Assembly (NCBI GenBank): GCA_905216095.1
Contig: CAJMSQ010000030.1
Span: 1-26,716, forward strand
Length of the DNA: 26,716 nucleotides
Direction: 5' to 3'
From: an uncultured bacterium
GTDB lineage: Bacteria; Bacteroidota; Bacteroidia; Bacteroidales; Bacteroidaceae
In this document: in pieces, positions 14,993-23,412 of the stretch
Position numbering within the stretch: position 1 is the first letter of the stretch
How the letters are laid out: the number at the start of each line of letters is the position of its first letter
Position numbers and translations under genes: made by a program
The notes under the pieces: generated by a model
The model's database searches: none
Told to the model about the DNA's origin: nothing
What the model saw: only the letters and a program-made list of their open reading frames with translations

Positions 14993-15174
14993 TGTTTTCC
15001 GGCCCGGCATGTAAGCCCAACTACAAGCCATGTACGCCGCGCCAAACGTGTACGAAAGTTAAAAATGTTAATGTTGCGCCGTGCCGCCCGGCGTTCCGCC
15101 CGCGACTTTCCCTAAAAACAGTTTTTCCCCGCACAGGGACAGGTTTCCGCACTGCGGTTGTCGAAATAAATATG

Positions 15175-15182
15175 TATCTTTG
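15175..15182 (+). promoter_or_regulatory. -7 element of the gpmI promoter
   Basis: TATCTTTG matches TAnnTTTG and lies 32 bases before the gpmI ATG. No TTG is found at the 20-base spacing; the nearest (15158-15160) is too close. Confidence 0.7.
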
Positions 15183-15214
15183 CCGCAAATATTATCTACC
15201 AAAAACATCAACTT

Positions 15215-16750
15215 ATGGCAAAGAAAGCATTACTGATGATTCTCGACGGATGGGGCATCGGCTCGCACGGAAAGGGCGACGTCATCTTCCAGACGCCCAC
15301 GCCGTTCATCGACTCGCTCAACGCAAAGTATCCGCACTCGCAACTGCTCGCCTCGGGCGAGAACGTCGGACTGCCCGACGGGCAGATGGGCAACTCGGAG
15401 GTGGGACACCTCAACATCGGCGCCGGACGCATCGTCTACCAGGACCTGGTCAAGATTAACCGCGCCTGTGCCGACGGTTCCATCCTGCAGAACCCCGAAA
15501 TCGTTGCGGCTTACTCCTACGCACGCGACAACGGAAAGAACGTACACCTCATGGGACTCACGTCCGACGGCGGCGTGCACTCGTCGCTCGACCATCTCTT
15601 CAAGCTCGTCGAGATTTCGGGCGAGTACGGCGTGGCCGGCCGCACCTTCGTGCACTGCTTCATGGACGGACGCGACACCGACCCCAAGAGCGGCAAGGGA
15701 TTCATCGAGGCACTCACGGCCAAATGTGCCGAAACCGGCGCGCACGTGGCTTCCATCATCGGCCGCTTCTATGCCATGGACCGCGACAAGCGGTGGAACC
15801 GCGTCAAGGTGGCTTATGACCAGCTCGTCGAGGGCAAGGGACGCGCCGTGACCGACATGGCCGCAGGCGTACAGAGCTGCTACGACTCCGACTCAGAGGA
15901 ACACAAGAACACGGACGAGTTCATGGAACCGCTCGTAAACGCCAACGTGGACGGACGTATCCGGGAAGGCGACGTGGTCATCTTCTTCAACTACCGCAAC
16001 GACCGCGCCAAGGAGCTCACCGTGGTGCTCACGCAGCAGGACATGCCCGAAGAGGGTATGCACACCGTACCCGGACTGCAGTACTACTGCATGACGCCCT
16101 ACGACGCCTCGTTCACCGGCGTGCACATCCTGTTCCCGAAAGAGAACGTGGAGAACACGCTCGGCGAATACCTGGCCTCGAAAGGACTGAAACAGCTCCA
16201 CACGGCCGAAACCGAGAAGTACGCGCACGTGACGTTCTTCTTCAACGGCGGACGCGAGACACCCTACGAAGGGGAAGAGCGCATACTCGTGGCCTCGCCC
16301 AAGGTGCCGACCTACGACCTGCAGCCCGAAATGTCGGCCTACGAGGTGAAGGACAAGCTCGTGGCGGCCATCCGCGAGGACAAGTATGACTTCATCGTCG
16401 TGAACTTCGCCAACGGCGACATGGTGGGACATACGGGCGTCTACGCCGCCATCGAGAAAGCCGTCAAGGCGGTCGATGCGTGCGTGAACGAGGTGGTGAC
16501 CGCCGCCAACGAGGTCGGTTACGAGACCATCATCATCGCCGACCACGGAAATGCCGACAACGCCATCAATGCCGACGGCTCGCCCAACACGGCGCACTCG
16601 CTGAACCCCGTACCCTTCATCTACGTCACCGCAAATGCCGGGGCGAAGGTGTCGAACGGCGTCTTGGCCGACGTGGCCCCGAGCATCCTGCACATCCTCG
16701 GCCTGCCCCAGCCCGCCGAAATGACGGGCCGCGACCTCATACAGGACTGA
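15215..16750 (+). CDS. gpmI: 2,3-bisphosphoglycerate-independent phosphoglycerate mutase
   Basis: Interconverts 3- and 2-phosphoglycerate in glycolysis/gluconeogenesis without the bisphosphate cofactor, using two Mn ions and a phosphoserine intermediate. 511 residues, full length. The N-terminal metal site is LMILDGWG (Asp11). The catalytic serine is Ser61 in [40 protein letters not shown] and the C-terminal metal site [10 protein letters not shown] are all intact, followed by NPVPFIYV. It has its own -7 box at 15175 and ends at a strong terminator at 16801. It is divergent from murC across the repeat island. Confidence 0.98.
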   Translation: MAKKALLMILDGWGIGSHGKGDVIFQTPTPFIDSLNAKYPHSQLLASGENVGLPDGQMGNSEVGHLNIGAGRIVYQDLVKINRACADGSILQNPEIVAAYSYARDNGKNVHLMGLTSDGGVHSSLDHLFKLVEISGEYGVAGRTFVHCFMDGRDTDPKSGKGFIEALTAKCAETGAHVASIIGRFYAMDRDKRWNRVKVAYDQLVEGKGRAVTDMAAGVQSCYDSDSEEHKNTDEFMEPLVNANVDGRIREGDVVIFFNYRNDRAKELTVVLTQQDMPEEGMHTVPGLQYYCMTPYDASFTGVHILFPKENVENTLGEYLASKGLKQLHTAETEKYAHVTFFFNGGRETPYEGEERILVASPKVPTYDLQPEMSAYEVKDKLVAAIREDKYDFIVVNFANGDMVGHTGVYAAIEKAVKAVDACVNEVVTAANEVGYETIIIADHGNADNAINADGSPNTAHSLNPVPFIYVTANAGAKVSNGVLADVAPSILHILGLPQPAEMTGRDLIQD

Positions 16751-16800
16751 AAAAGAAAAAACAGCCCTGCCCCGCCCCACGGCCGGGCGGGCTGAACGGA

Positions 16801-16841
16801 AAGCGTCCGTCCGACACAATGCTGTCGGACGGACGCTTTTT
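16801..16841 (+). terminator. Strong intrinsic terminator of gpmI
   Basis: A perfect 16-bp stem (16801-16816 with 16823-16838), loop CAATGC, and T residues at 16837-16841. It begins 50 bases after the gpmI stop. A weaker GC-rich hairpin lies just before it. A TATATATAATAA stretch of unknown role follows at 16871. Confidence 0.92.
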
Positions 16842-16896
16842 CATGTGACAGGGTCACGGCGCTGCGCTCCTATATATAATAAGGCGTGGCGGGCGG

Positions 16897-17289
16897 TCAG
16901 AAGCCGCCGACCGAGTTGGCCAGGATAATAGTCAGCACCACGGCGGTGATGGCCGCATAGAGCCAGTCGCGTTCGCGCACGAAATCGACGAGCGAAAGCA
17001 GCACGCGCATGACGGGCGTGAGGATAAGGGCGATGACACCGAGCTGAATCCAGCTCATGGCGTTCATCGTGCGCACGCCGTCCATGATGCCGCCGAGCGT
17101 CGTGTACTCCGCCGGATGCGCATCGCCGTAAGCAAAGCGCGTATAGTCGGGCAACGGTTCCATGCCGTGCTTGAAGAGATAGACCACACCGCCCAGAAAG
17201 GCGATGAGGCAGGCAATGCTCACGCCCCAGCGGAGCGTGTTGCCTATGAGCTGCTGTATGTCGCGTTCGCTGTTCTTGTCTTTCATCAT
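16897..17289 (-). CDS. DUF1634 domain-containing membrane protein
   Basis: A 130-residue protein with three predicted membrane helices: about 18-39 (TLRWGVSIACLIAFLGGVVYLF), about 79-98 (WIQLGVIALILTPVMRVLL) and about 108-128 (WLYAAITAVVLTIILANSVG). The pattern RWGVxIxxxI and the LTPVMRV...F segment fit DUF1634. Its function is unknown, but the family is very often encoded right beside a TauE/SafE permease, as here, with only 6 bases between the genes. A role as a small partner subunit of that permease is therefore an inference from context. The start could be either of two adjacent ATG codons (17289 or 17286). Confidence 0.87.
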   Translation of the reverse strand: MMKDKNSERDIQQLIGNTLRWGVSIACLIAFLGGVVYLFKHGMEPLPDYTRFAYGDAHPAEYTTLGGIMDGVRTMNAMSWIQLGVIALILTPVMRVLLSLVDFVRERDWLYAAITAVVLTIILANSVGGF

Positions 17290-17295
17290 GTCCGT

Positions 17296-18141
17296 TTAAT
17301 GGTGTTCGAAACTGCCGGTAAATCCCTGGTAAATCATATTAACGGCCACCAGAAGGATGGCAATGCAGAAGATGCGGCGCAAAAGGCGCACGTCGAGCCG
17401 CTTGAGCAGCCGTGCGCCCGTGAGCGCGCCGAAAAGCACGCCGATCATCACGGGACACGCGATGCCGGGAACGATGTTGCCGCGCTGGATGTAGACCACC
17501 GCCGAGGCACACGCCGTCACGCCCATCATGAAGTTGGATGTCGTGGTCGAAACCTTGAACGGAACCTTCATGATGCCGTCCATCGCTATGACCTTGAGCA
17601 CGCCCGAGCCGATACCGAGAATTCCCGACAGGACTCCGGCGCCGAGCATCACGCTGAAACCGCCGCCCACGTGCCTGAGCTCGTATTTCCGCACCGTACC
17701 GTCCTTTTGCGGCCACGTACCGAACAATTTGAGCCGCCGCGCCATCTCCGACCCTACGATGCCGTCGTGGTCCGACTTGCGACGCTGCTGCATGGCCGCG
17801 GTCAGCACGAGCACGCAGCCGTAAATGATGGCTATGACCGAGTTGTTGAGCCATACCGCGACGATGGCTCCGGCCACCGCGCCGATGGTGGTGGCTATCT
17901 CGAGGAACATGCCGAGCCGGATGTTGGTTATGCCCTCCTTCACGTAGGCGCTGCCCGAGCCGGACGAGGTTGCGATGGACGCCACGAGGGCTCCGCCGAT
18001 GGCATAGTGGAAATCGACGCCGAAACACAGGGTCAGCACCGGAATGACCACCACACCGCCGCCCAGTCCCGTAAGCGAGCCGAGCAGACCGGCCAGATAG
18101 GAGGCCACAAGCAGGATGATTGTAAATGCAAGTATCGTCAT
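17296..18141 (-). CDS. TauE/SafE family sulfite/organosulfonate exporter-like permease
   Basis: A 281-residue inner-membrane protein with about 7-8 hydrophobic segments. The N-terminal repeat has LAGLLGSLTGLGGGVVVIPVLTL and the second half has GILGIGSGVLKVIAMDGIMKVPFKVSTTTSNFMMG, the two conserved halves of the TauE/SafE (DUF81) family. Members export sulfite, sulfoacetate or other small anions, or import some; the substrate here is unknown. A loop of charged residues (about 118-150, QQRRKSDHDG ...) separates the halves. It is the first gene of a two-gene unit with DUF1634 and has a -7 element at 18203-18210. Confidence 0.92.
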   Translation of the reverse strand: MTILAFTIILLVASYLAGLLGSLTGLGGGVVVIPVLTLCFGVDFHYAIGGALVASIATSSGSGSAYVKEGITNIRLGMFLEIATTIGAVAGAIVAVWLNNSVIAIIYGCVLVLTAAMQQRRKSDHDGIVGSEMARRLKLFGTWPQKDGTVRKYELRHVGGGFSVMLGAGVLSGILGIGSGVLKVIAMDGIMKVPFKVSTTTSNFMMGVTACASAVVYIQRGNIVPGIACPVMIGVLFGALTGARLLKRLDVRLLRRIFCIAILLVAVNMIYQGFTGSFEHH

Positions 18142-18202
18142 AAAACCGTTTTTTTATGCTAACAGATATGCCTGCGCCCGTGATTCGCGGCGGCAGGCGC
18201 CG

Positions 18203-18210
18203 CAAAGTTA
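18203..18210 (-). promoter_or_regulatory. -7 element for the TauE-DUF1634 unit
   Basis: The minus strand reads TAACTTTG (TAnnTTTG), 61 bases upstream of the ATG at 18141. The nearest upstream TTTG (complement of 18237-18240) is 26 bases away, longer than ideal. The transcript would start with a GC-rich hairpin (GCGGCG...CGCCGC type, around 18186-18203). Together with the promoter at 18384 this accounts for the 298-base divergent gap; I see nothing else in it. Confidence 0.6.
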
Positions 18211-18383
18211 CGATTTTCTGCCGAAACAGACGGCGGCAAACCGGCATATCCGGCCACACAGTGGCGTTTGCACGGCCGCATTTGGCCGGCCGGAGGCATA
18301 CAGAAGCCACTGCGTGGCCGGGAAACGGTAAAAAAGGTAATAAAATCAGTAATCCGGCTAAGCGCGGAATGCCGGAACCGACG

Positions 18384-18391
18384 TATTTTTG
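18384..18391 (+). promoter_or_regulatory. -7 element for the DUF362-TonB receptor unit
   Basis: TATTTTTG fits TAnnTTTG, 48 bases before the ATG at 18440. No clear -33 element is visible. Confidence 0.55.
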
Positions 18392-18439
18392 CACATGTGG
18401 AAATTTCCACTTCAACGAAAACCATAAAAAATCATCATC

Positions 18440-19405
18440 ATGTACTCCATCATCCGCAACACACTGATTCTTGCCGCAGCGGTCCTGCTCGGCACAACGG
18501 CGCAGGCCGCCGGCAACACGGACAAAGACACTCCGTCCAAGGTTTATTTCGTACGTGACATCACGGCCGACAATCTGATAAGGATATACGAAGCGCTGGG
18601 CCGCGAGGCAAACGGCCGCGTGGCCGTGAAGATTTCGACGGGTGAGCCAGGCGGACACAACTTTCTCGACCCGCAGTTCATCGCACCCCTCGTGAAACGC
18701 GTGAAAGGGACTATCGTGGAATGCAACACAGCCTATGGCGGACGCCGCTCGACGACTGAGGAGCACTACAAGGCCGCGGCCGAACACGGCTTCACGGCCA
18801 TCGCCGACGTGGACATCATGGACGGCGAAGGCGAAACGGAACTTCCGGTCAGGAACGGCCGGCACCTGAAGGCCGACCTCGTGGGCCGCAATTTCCTGAA
18901 CTACGACTTCACCATTGTTCTGTCGCACTTCAAAGGACATGCCATGGGCGGATTCGGCGGTGCCATCAAGAATATTTCCATCGGAATAGGTTCTGCGGGC
19001 GGCAAGGCGCGCATCCATACGGCCGGACGCACGGACAATCCCGCCGAACTGTGGCAGATGCTGCCCGAACAGGATGATTTCCTCGAGTCGATGGCCGAAG
19101 CGGCAAAGGCTGTGGCCGACCATTGCGGACGGAACATCATCTACATCTCGGTAGCCAACAAGTTGTCGGTCGATTGTGACTGTTCGTCCAATCCGCATGC
19201 CCCGCAAATGGCTGACATCGGCATCCTGGCCTCGCTCGACCCCGTGGCCCTCGACCGGGCCTGCACGGACCTGGTGCGCCAGTCGCCCGACGAGGGTAAA
19301 GTACATCTCATCGAGCGCATCGACTCACGGCACGGAATGCACACGCTCGACTATGGAGAAAGCATCGGACTGGGCTCGCAGAAATATACGTTAGTGGAAC
19401 TCTGA
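18440..19405 (+). CDS. Secreted DUF362 domain-containing protein
   Basis: A 321-residue protein with a signal peptide (about 1-24, ending AQAAG), so it is predicted to be periplasmic. The DUF362 hallmark HFKGHAMGGFGGAIKN is at 163-178, and CDCSSNPHAPQMADIGILASLDPVALDRA spans about 246-274. Many DUF362 proteins also carry a ferredoxin-like 4Fe-4S domain; this one does not, and the usual CDCC-type string reads CDCS here, leaving two adjacent-pair cysteines (246, 248). The biochemical role of the family is unknown. The stop codon overlaps the start of the TonB-dependent receptor by one base (TGATG), so the two products are made together and may act on the same substrate. It has its own -7 element at 18384. 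Confidence 0.88.
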   Translation: MYSIIRNTLILAAAVLLGTTAQAAGNTDKDTPSKVYFVRDITADNLIRIYEALGREANGRVAVKISTGEPGGHNFLDPQFIAPLVKRVKGTIVECNTAYGGRRSTTEEHYKAAAEHGFTAIADVDIMDGEGETELPVRNGRHLKADLVGRNFLNYDFTIVLSHFKGHAMGGFGGAIKNISIGIGSAGGKARIHTAGRTDNPAELWQMLPEQDDFLESMAEAAKAVADHCGRNIIYISVANKLSVDCDCSSNPHAPQMADIGILASLDPVALDRACTDLVRQSPDEGKVHLIERIDSRHGMHTLDYGESIGLGSQKYTLVEL

Positions 19406-21303
19406 TGCGACAGGCCATGACTCACCGACACATCGCACATGCGAAGGGCGGAATGCTGTTGCTCTCCGCCTTCTTATCCATCTGCGCGGCCGCGGCCGGA
19501 CAGCCGGCCGACACTGTGCGGCTGGGCGAAGCCGTCGTGACCGGTACACGCGAGACTACCAACGCGCGGCAATTGCCCATGACCGTTTCCGTCATCGGCA
19601 GACAGGAACTGCGTCTGCGCGAAGAGCCGTCGCTGCTGCCGGTGCTGGGCGAAGCGGTTCCGGGGATGTTCGTATCGGCACGCGGGCCGCTGGGATATGG
19701 CATCGGAAACGGGGCCGCGGGAACGATGACGCTGCGCGGACTGGGCGGCTCGTCGGCCGCGCAGGTCATGGTGCTCATTGACGGACGGCCACAATACATG
19801 GGGCTGTTCGGACATGGCATCGCCGACATGTATCAGTCGCACTTGGCCGAGCGCGTCGAGGTGGTACGCGGACCGGCATCGGTGTTATACGGCTCGAACG
19901 CCATGGGAGGCGTGGTGAACATCGTGACACGACAACCCAAACATGACGGAACGCACACCCGGATGCAGGCGGCCGCCGGCTCATACGGCACGGTGACGGC
20001 CGAAGCCGAGGCCCAGATGCGCAAAGGCCGCTTCTCGGGAACACTGGCGGCCCAGTACGGACGCACGGACGGCCACCGCGACGACCTAGACTTCGAACAG
20101 GCGGGCGGATATGCCAAGCTGAGCTACCGGATAGCGGAACATTTCGAACTGACAGGCGACGCGAGTTTCACACACTTCACTTCGTCGAACCCGGGTGCGA
20201 CATCGGCACCGATAGCCGACAATGACGCGCTGGCAAACCGCGGCATGGCGTCGCTGGCCCTCGCGAGCCGGGACGCGCGGGCCGGCGGGGCTGTGCGGGC
20301 TTACTTCAACTACGGACGGCATCGCATCAACGACGGGCATTCGCCCGGGACACCGCCGCGTGACTACTTGTTCCGCTCCATCGACCGCATGGCGGGCGTG
20401 ACGGCATACGAGACACTGCGGCTTTTCAGGGGCAACCACCTGACTTTGGGCTTTGACCTGCAGCGTTTCGGCGGCAAAGCGTGGAACGACTACCGGGCTG
20501 ACGGACGGCGGGAGTATTCTGCGGACACGGCGCTGACGGATATCGCCGGCTACGCGGACATCCGGCAGGACCTGACGCCGTGGCTGACGGCCGACGCAGG
20601 CTTGCGCATCGACCGGCATGGCAGGACGGGCACACAGACCGTACCTCAGTTCGGCCTGTCCGCACGACTGCCTCACGGCATTGTACTGAAAGCGGTGTCG
20701 GCCCGCGGCTTCCGCAATCCTTCGCTGCGGGAACTGTACATGTTCACGCCGCGTAATCCCGACCTCAGGCCCGAAAGGCTGTGGAACCACGAACTCGGAT
20801 TTTCGCAGGAGCTGTCCCGGAGCGGCCTGACCTACGGAGTGAACGTCTTTTATATAAAGGGAGAAAACATTATCATGAATGTACGCACGAACGGACGGCC
20901 GAAATGGCAGAATTCGGGGGCGATAGAAAACTGCGGAATGGAACTTTCGGCCGCGTGGCGCATAGACAGGAAGTGGCGGATAGCCGGAAATTACAGTTTC
21001 CTGCACATGGAGCGGCCCGTTCCGCTATCACCGCGCCACAAGGCTTACTGCGCGGCGACATTTACCGGCGGCCGGTGGACGGCACAAACCTCCCTGCAAT
21101 ACGTGGACGGGCTTTACCTCGACACGGACGGCGGGGAACAGGAACGGTACTTGTTGTGGAACGTGCGGGGATGCTTCCGGCTGAACCGGACCGTAGAATT
21201 GTTTGCGCGGGGCGAGAACCTGCTGGCGCAAAGCTATGAGGAAACGAAAGGTTTCCCCATGCCGCGGGCCACATTCATGGCGGGTCTGGCCGTGAACCTC
21301 TGA
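19405..21303 (+). CDS. TonB-dependent outer membrane receptor
   Basis: A 632-residue beta-barrel receptor that would import a bound ligand using TonB energy. The signal peptide covers about residues 1-32. A plug domain of about 50-175 contains VTGTRE, TLRGLGG, VLIDGRPQ, ERVEVVRGPASVLYGSNAMGGVVNIVT, all standard. The barrel then runs to a C-terminal FMAGLAVNL with the aromatic/hydrophobic end. No SusC-type N-terminal carboxypeptidase-like domain is present and no SusD gene adjoins, so this is a BtuB/FepA-like siderophore-, metal- or cofactor-type receptor rather than a glycan one. The substrate is not determinable. Alternative starts at Met5 or Met17 are possible, but the TGATG coupling with DUF362 favours 19405. 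Confidence 0.94.
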   Translation: MRQAMTHRHIAHAKGGMLLLSAFLSICAAAAGQPADTVRLGEAVVTGTRETTNARQLPMTVSVIGRQELRLREEPSLLPVLGEAVPGMFVSARGPLGYGIGNGAAGTMTLRGLGGSSAAQVMVLIDGRPQYMGLFGHGIADMYQSHLAERVEVVRGPASVLYGSNAMGGVVNIVTRQPKHDGTHTRMQAAAGSYGTVTAEAEAQMRKGRFSGTLAAQYGRTDGHRDDLDFEQAGGYAKLSYRIAEHFELTGDASFTHFTSSNPGATSAPIADNDALANRGMASLALASRDARAGGAVRAYFNYGRHRINDGHSPGTPPRDYLFRSIDRMAGVTAYETLRLFRGNHLTLGFDLQRFGGKAWNDYRADGRREYSADTALTDIAGYADIRQDLTPWLTADAGLRIDRHGRTGTQTVPQFGLSARLPHGIVLKAVSARGFRNPSLRELYMFTPRNPDLRPERLWNHELGFSQELSRSGLTYGVNVFYIKGENIIMNVRTNGRPKWQNSGAIENCGMELSAAWRIDRKWRIAGNYSFLHMERPVPLSPRHKAYCAATFTGGRWTAQTSLQYVDGLYLDTDGGEQERYLLWNVRGCFRLNRTVELFARGENLLAQSYEETKGFPMPRATFMAGLAVNL

Positions 21304-21323
21304 GCCGGCGGTGCACAAAAGGC

Positions 21324-21899
21324 TTACCGGCCGTCCTCCATATAGGGCCCGTCGGTCTCGACATGCCGCCGCCCGGGCGGAACAAGGGCGAAGCTGCCGG
21401 CATCATAGCGGCTGCCGAAACTCAGGTCTATGCCTGCCGCCAGCAACTGGCGGGCCAGTGCGGGCCGGCCGCGGAATCCGTGGACCGTCCAACGCGTGGC
21501 GGGACGAAGCGACTTGTGCATGTGCAACAGTATGTCGAAGGCACGGACGCAATGCACCGTGACAGGAAGGCCGAAGCGTCCGGCCAGCCGCACTTGCCGC
21601 CCGAAAACCGCGCATTGCCGCTCCATACTGCCGCCGCGCAGGCGGTCCAGCCCGCATTCGCCAAGCGCCACGACCTGCGGATGCGACAAAAGGACTTCCA
21701 GCCCGGTAAACAGCGCCTCGTCCCATTCGTCCGGCGCCGTCCACCACGGATGTATGCCCGCCGAATAGAGGCCTCCGGGCACCGGGGCGAAGGCTTCGGG
21801 ACGCACAAGCCAGGCTTTCGGCACATTTACGATGGCCGAGCCGGCAGGAACCGTAAGGTCATGGGTGTGAAAGTCTATGTCGGGAGACAGGGAGTGCAT
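21324..21899 (-). CDS. TatD family metal-dependent hydrolase, short form
   Basis: 191 residues from the ATG at 21899 (MHSLSPDIDFHTHD), chosen because the longer frame would overlap yidD. TatD proteins are metal-dependent phosphoesterases/DNases with a TIM-barrel amidohydrolase fold. Metal ligands can be placed: His11 and His13 in DFHTHD, Glu81 in GECGLDR, His116 in VHCVRAFD, His140 in VHGFRG, Asp182 in ETDGPY. The protein stops only nine residues after this last aspartate, whereas typical TatD proteins are about 250-265 residues and continue with one or two more helices, so the C-terminus is short. Bacteroidales carry a compact TatD group near rnpA/yidD, so this is probably a lineage form rather than a broken gene. 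It is the last gene of the metK run and converges on the TonB receptor with 20 bases between. Confidence 0.88.
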   Translation of the reverse strand: MHSLSPDIDFHTHDLTVPAGSAIVNVPKAWLVRPEAFAPVPGGLYSAGIHPWWTAPDEWDEALFTGLEVLLSHPQVVALGECGLDRLRGGSMERQCAVFGRQVRLAGRFGLPVTVHCVRAFDILLHMHKSLRPATRWTVHGFRGRPALARQLLAAGIDLSFGSRYDAGSFALVPPGRRHVETDGPYMEDGR

Positions 21900-21951
21900 T
21901 TTCAAAGTGATAAGATACCGTTTCCGGACCGCTTGACGCCTGCCTGCGGCA

Positions 21952-22173
21952 TCAGGGTACGGGGTCGTAGCCGCTACCTCCCCACGGATGGCAGCGCAGC
22001 AGTCGGCGCACGGCAAGGTACAAGCCTTTCAGCGGGCCGTGTTTCTGCAAAGCCTCGATGGCGTATTGGGAACAAGTGGGCGTATACCGGCAGGCCGGCG
22101 GCAGCATCGGCGAGATGAAACGGCGATAAAAGCGGATGGGGGCCACCAGCAGGGCGACAATCAGTTTTTTCAT
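21952..22173 (-). CDS. yidD: Membrane protein insertion efficiency factor YidD
   Basis: A 73-residue protein from the ATG at 22173 ([22 protein letters not shown]); upstream codons of the open frame overlap rnpA and are not family-like. Hallmarks are [15 protein letters not shown] and [13 protein letters not shown], including the three conserved cysteines. YidD assists YidC in inserting inner-membrane proteins, lying at the inner membrane through an amphipathic N-terminal helix. It follows rnpA by 19 bases, the classical rnpA-yidD order. Confidence 0.96.
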   Translation of the reverse strand: MKKLIVALLVAPIRFYRRFISPMLPPACRYTPTCSQYAIEALQKHGPLKGLYLAVRRLLRCHPWGGSGYDPVP

Positions 22174-22192
22174 AAGCCTCGGATTTCGTACA

Positions 22193-22609
22193 TCAGTCTT
22201 CGGCGGCCGCGGCAGGCACTTCGGGTTGCGAAACATACTCGCGCATCCGCTCAAGCAGGCTCACGACGCGCGCCTCTACCTTGTGCGACGGCTCAGGCCT
22301 TTCCGACAGCCACACAAAAGCCACGTGCAATCCCACACCCGGCGGCAACGCCCCGAGCAGCACGTGCTTGTTGCGCCGGTATGCCTCGCGCAACTGCCGT
22401 TTCGCACGGTTACGGTCCACGGCATGGTGCAAACGGCGCTTGGCCACGCTGAGCAGCACCTGTACCTGCGGGCCCGACGTATGGGCGACCCTGCGACACA
22501 CCGCCCGCAAGGGGTAAACGGTCATGGCATGGCTACCCGCCGAGAAGAGGGCCTCGATGTCGCTCTTCAGGCACAGGTGTTCGGGTTTTGAAAAAGTATA
22601 TTGCTTCAT
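22193..22609 (-). CDS. rnpA: Ribonuclease P protein component
   Basis: The protein subunit that helps the RNase P RNA process the 5' ends of tRNA precursors. 138 residues. The N-terminal [17 protein letters not shown] matches the substrate-leader-binding start of the family. The RNR signature [14 protein letters not shown] lies at 65-78. The C-terminal 20 residues ([12 protein letters not shown]) are a short low-complexity tail. As usual for Bacteroidota it is not beside rpmH; it sits between hemD and yidD. The ATG at 22609 gives a family-like N-terminus. Confidence 0.96.
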   Translation of the reverse strand: MKQYTFSKPEHLCLKSDIEALFSAGSHAMTVYPLRAVCRRVAHTSGPQVQVLLSVAKRRLHHAVDRNRAKRQLREAYRRNKHVLLGALPPGVGLHVAFVWLSERPEPSHKVEARVVSLLERMREYVSQPEVPAAAAED

Positions 22610-22651
22610 CGCAGTCTGCCGGGACTAACGCGCCAAAGGCATCCGGGCCAC

Positions 22652-23395
22652 TCAGTCCTTGTTTTCCTCAAGATAAAGCTCCAGCGAGCCGGTCATGGAA
22701 GGCGCCTTGACGGACGGAGCCTCGAGATGAAGTTCCAGCCCCGCCTCTTCGATGGCCTTGGCCGTGGCCTTGCCGAAACAACCTATGCGGACATTCGTGT
22801 TTTTGATGTCGGGGAAATTCTTCAACAGCGATTCCACGCCGGCGGGAGTGAAGAGAATGACCATGTCAAAGTCGGCCGGGCGGTCGGCGGGATAGGCATT
22901 GCTCACCGTACGGTACATGACACACTCCGTATGTCTGAGTTTCTTTTCCTCAAGCATGAGGTGCATCTCGTCACTGTGCACGTCGCTCTGCGGAATCAGG
23001 TAATTCTCGGTCTTATGCTTGCCCATGAGCGCCACGAGGTCGGGCAATTTTCCGCTTGTCGGGAAGAAAACCTTGCGTTTGCGGTATTGTACGTATTTCT
23101 GGATGTAGAGCGCCACGGTCTCGGATATGCCGAAATATTTCATGTCCTCGGGGATGGCGACGCGCATTTCCTTGCAAAGCGTAAAGAAATGGTCGATGGC
23201 ATGGCGGGAATTAAAGACAATCGCGCTATGGTCCAGTATCTGGACTTTCTGCTGGCGGAACTCACGCGCGCTCAAGCATTCTACTTTAATAAAGGGATGG
23301 AATACAAGTTCGACGCCGTACTTACGCTCAATCTCATAATAGGGAGACTTGTCGGAAGCGGGCTGCGGCTGCGACACAAGAATCTTCTTTATCAT
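22652..23395 (-). CDS. hemD: Uroporphyrinogen-III synthase (HemD-like)
   Basis: A 247-residue protein of the HemD fold, which cyclises hydroxymethylbilane to uroporphyrinogen III in tetrapyrrole synthesis. The family has low sequence conservation. Supporting features are KKILVSQPQP at the start, AIVFNSRHAIDHFF (about 58-71), the KYFGISETVALYIQKY segment, VMYRTVSNAYPA, and the second-domain DMVILFTPAGVESLL plus RIGCFGKATAKAIEEAGL. Bacteroidetes often carry HemD in this DUF4271-rnpA neighbourhood without other haem genes, and no other haem-pathway gene is present in this window. Whether it acts in haem or cobalamin synthesis cannot be told here. Confidence 0.9.
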   Translation of the reverse strand: MIKKILVSQPQPASDKSPYYEIERKYGVELVFHPFIKVECLSAREFRQQKVQILDHSAIVFNSRHAIDHFFTLCKEMRVAIPEDMKYFGISETVALYIQKYVQYRKRKVFFPTSGKLPDLVALMGKHKTENYLIPQSDVHSDEMHLMLEEKKLRHTECVMYRTVSNAYPADRPADFDMVILFTPAGVESLLKNFPDIKNTNVRIGCFGKATAKAIEEAGLELHLEAPSVKAPSMTGSLELYLEENKD

Positions 23396-23412
23396 AGAAA
23401 CTCTATTTCAAT

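Larger units (their letters stand above)
14821..15074 (+). repeat. Dispersed repeat element, full copy R2
   Basis: Aligns along its whole 254 bases with R1 (7401-7653). The opening ATTTTAACACAATTTGC and the promoter are identical to R3 (26656 onward). The GC terminator, CGTGCCCGCAGG, GAGAAACTATCCCTAT, CTACATG/CATGTAG words and the 22-base closing block are all present. The centre is rearranged relative to R1 but remains palindromic. Confidence 0.85.
14599..15214. other. 616-base non-coding island between divergent murC and gpmI
   Basis: Contains, left to right: the murC promoter; an A/T palindrome (CTTTTTTT-GT-AAAAAAAG, 14680-14697); a GC-rich stretch; the perfect palindrome 14766-14809; repeat copy R2; and the gpmI promoter. 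No reading frame here looks like a protein. The GTG-started frames at the repeat edges (reading MLKSQY) arise from the repeat itself and recur at positions 6 and 26665. Confidence 0.7.

Noticed and set aside
17339..19306. A 655-residue minus-strand open frame spanning the TauE gene, the divergent promoter gap and DUF362
   Set aside because: It crosses two real genes on different strands and the intergenic promoters. The composition is His/Arg-rich shadow sequence.
21304..21330. Shared terminator between the TonB receptor and tatD
   Set aside because: A short GCCGG/CCGGC pairing exists, but it has a long loop, no T tract on either strand and overlaps the tatD stop.
21900..22016. Longer N-terminus for TatD starting at 22016
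   Set aside because: It would overlap the end of yidD and add 39 residues ahead of the DFHTHD metal motif, which normally lies close to the N-terminus.
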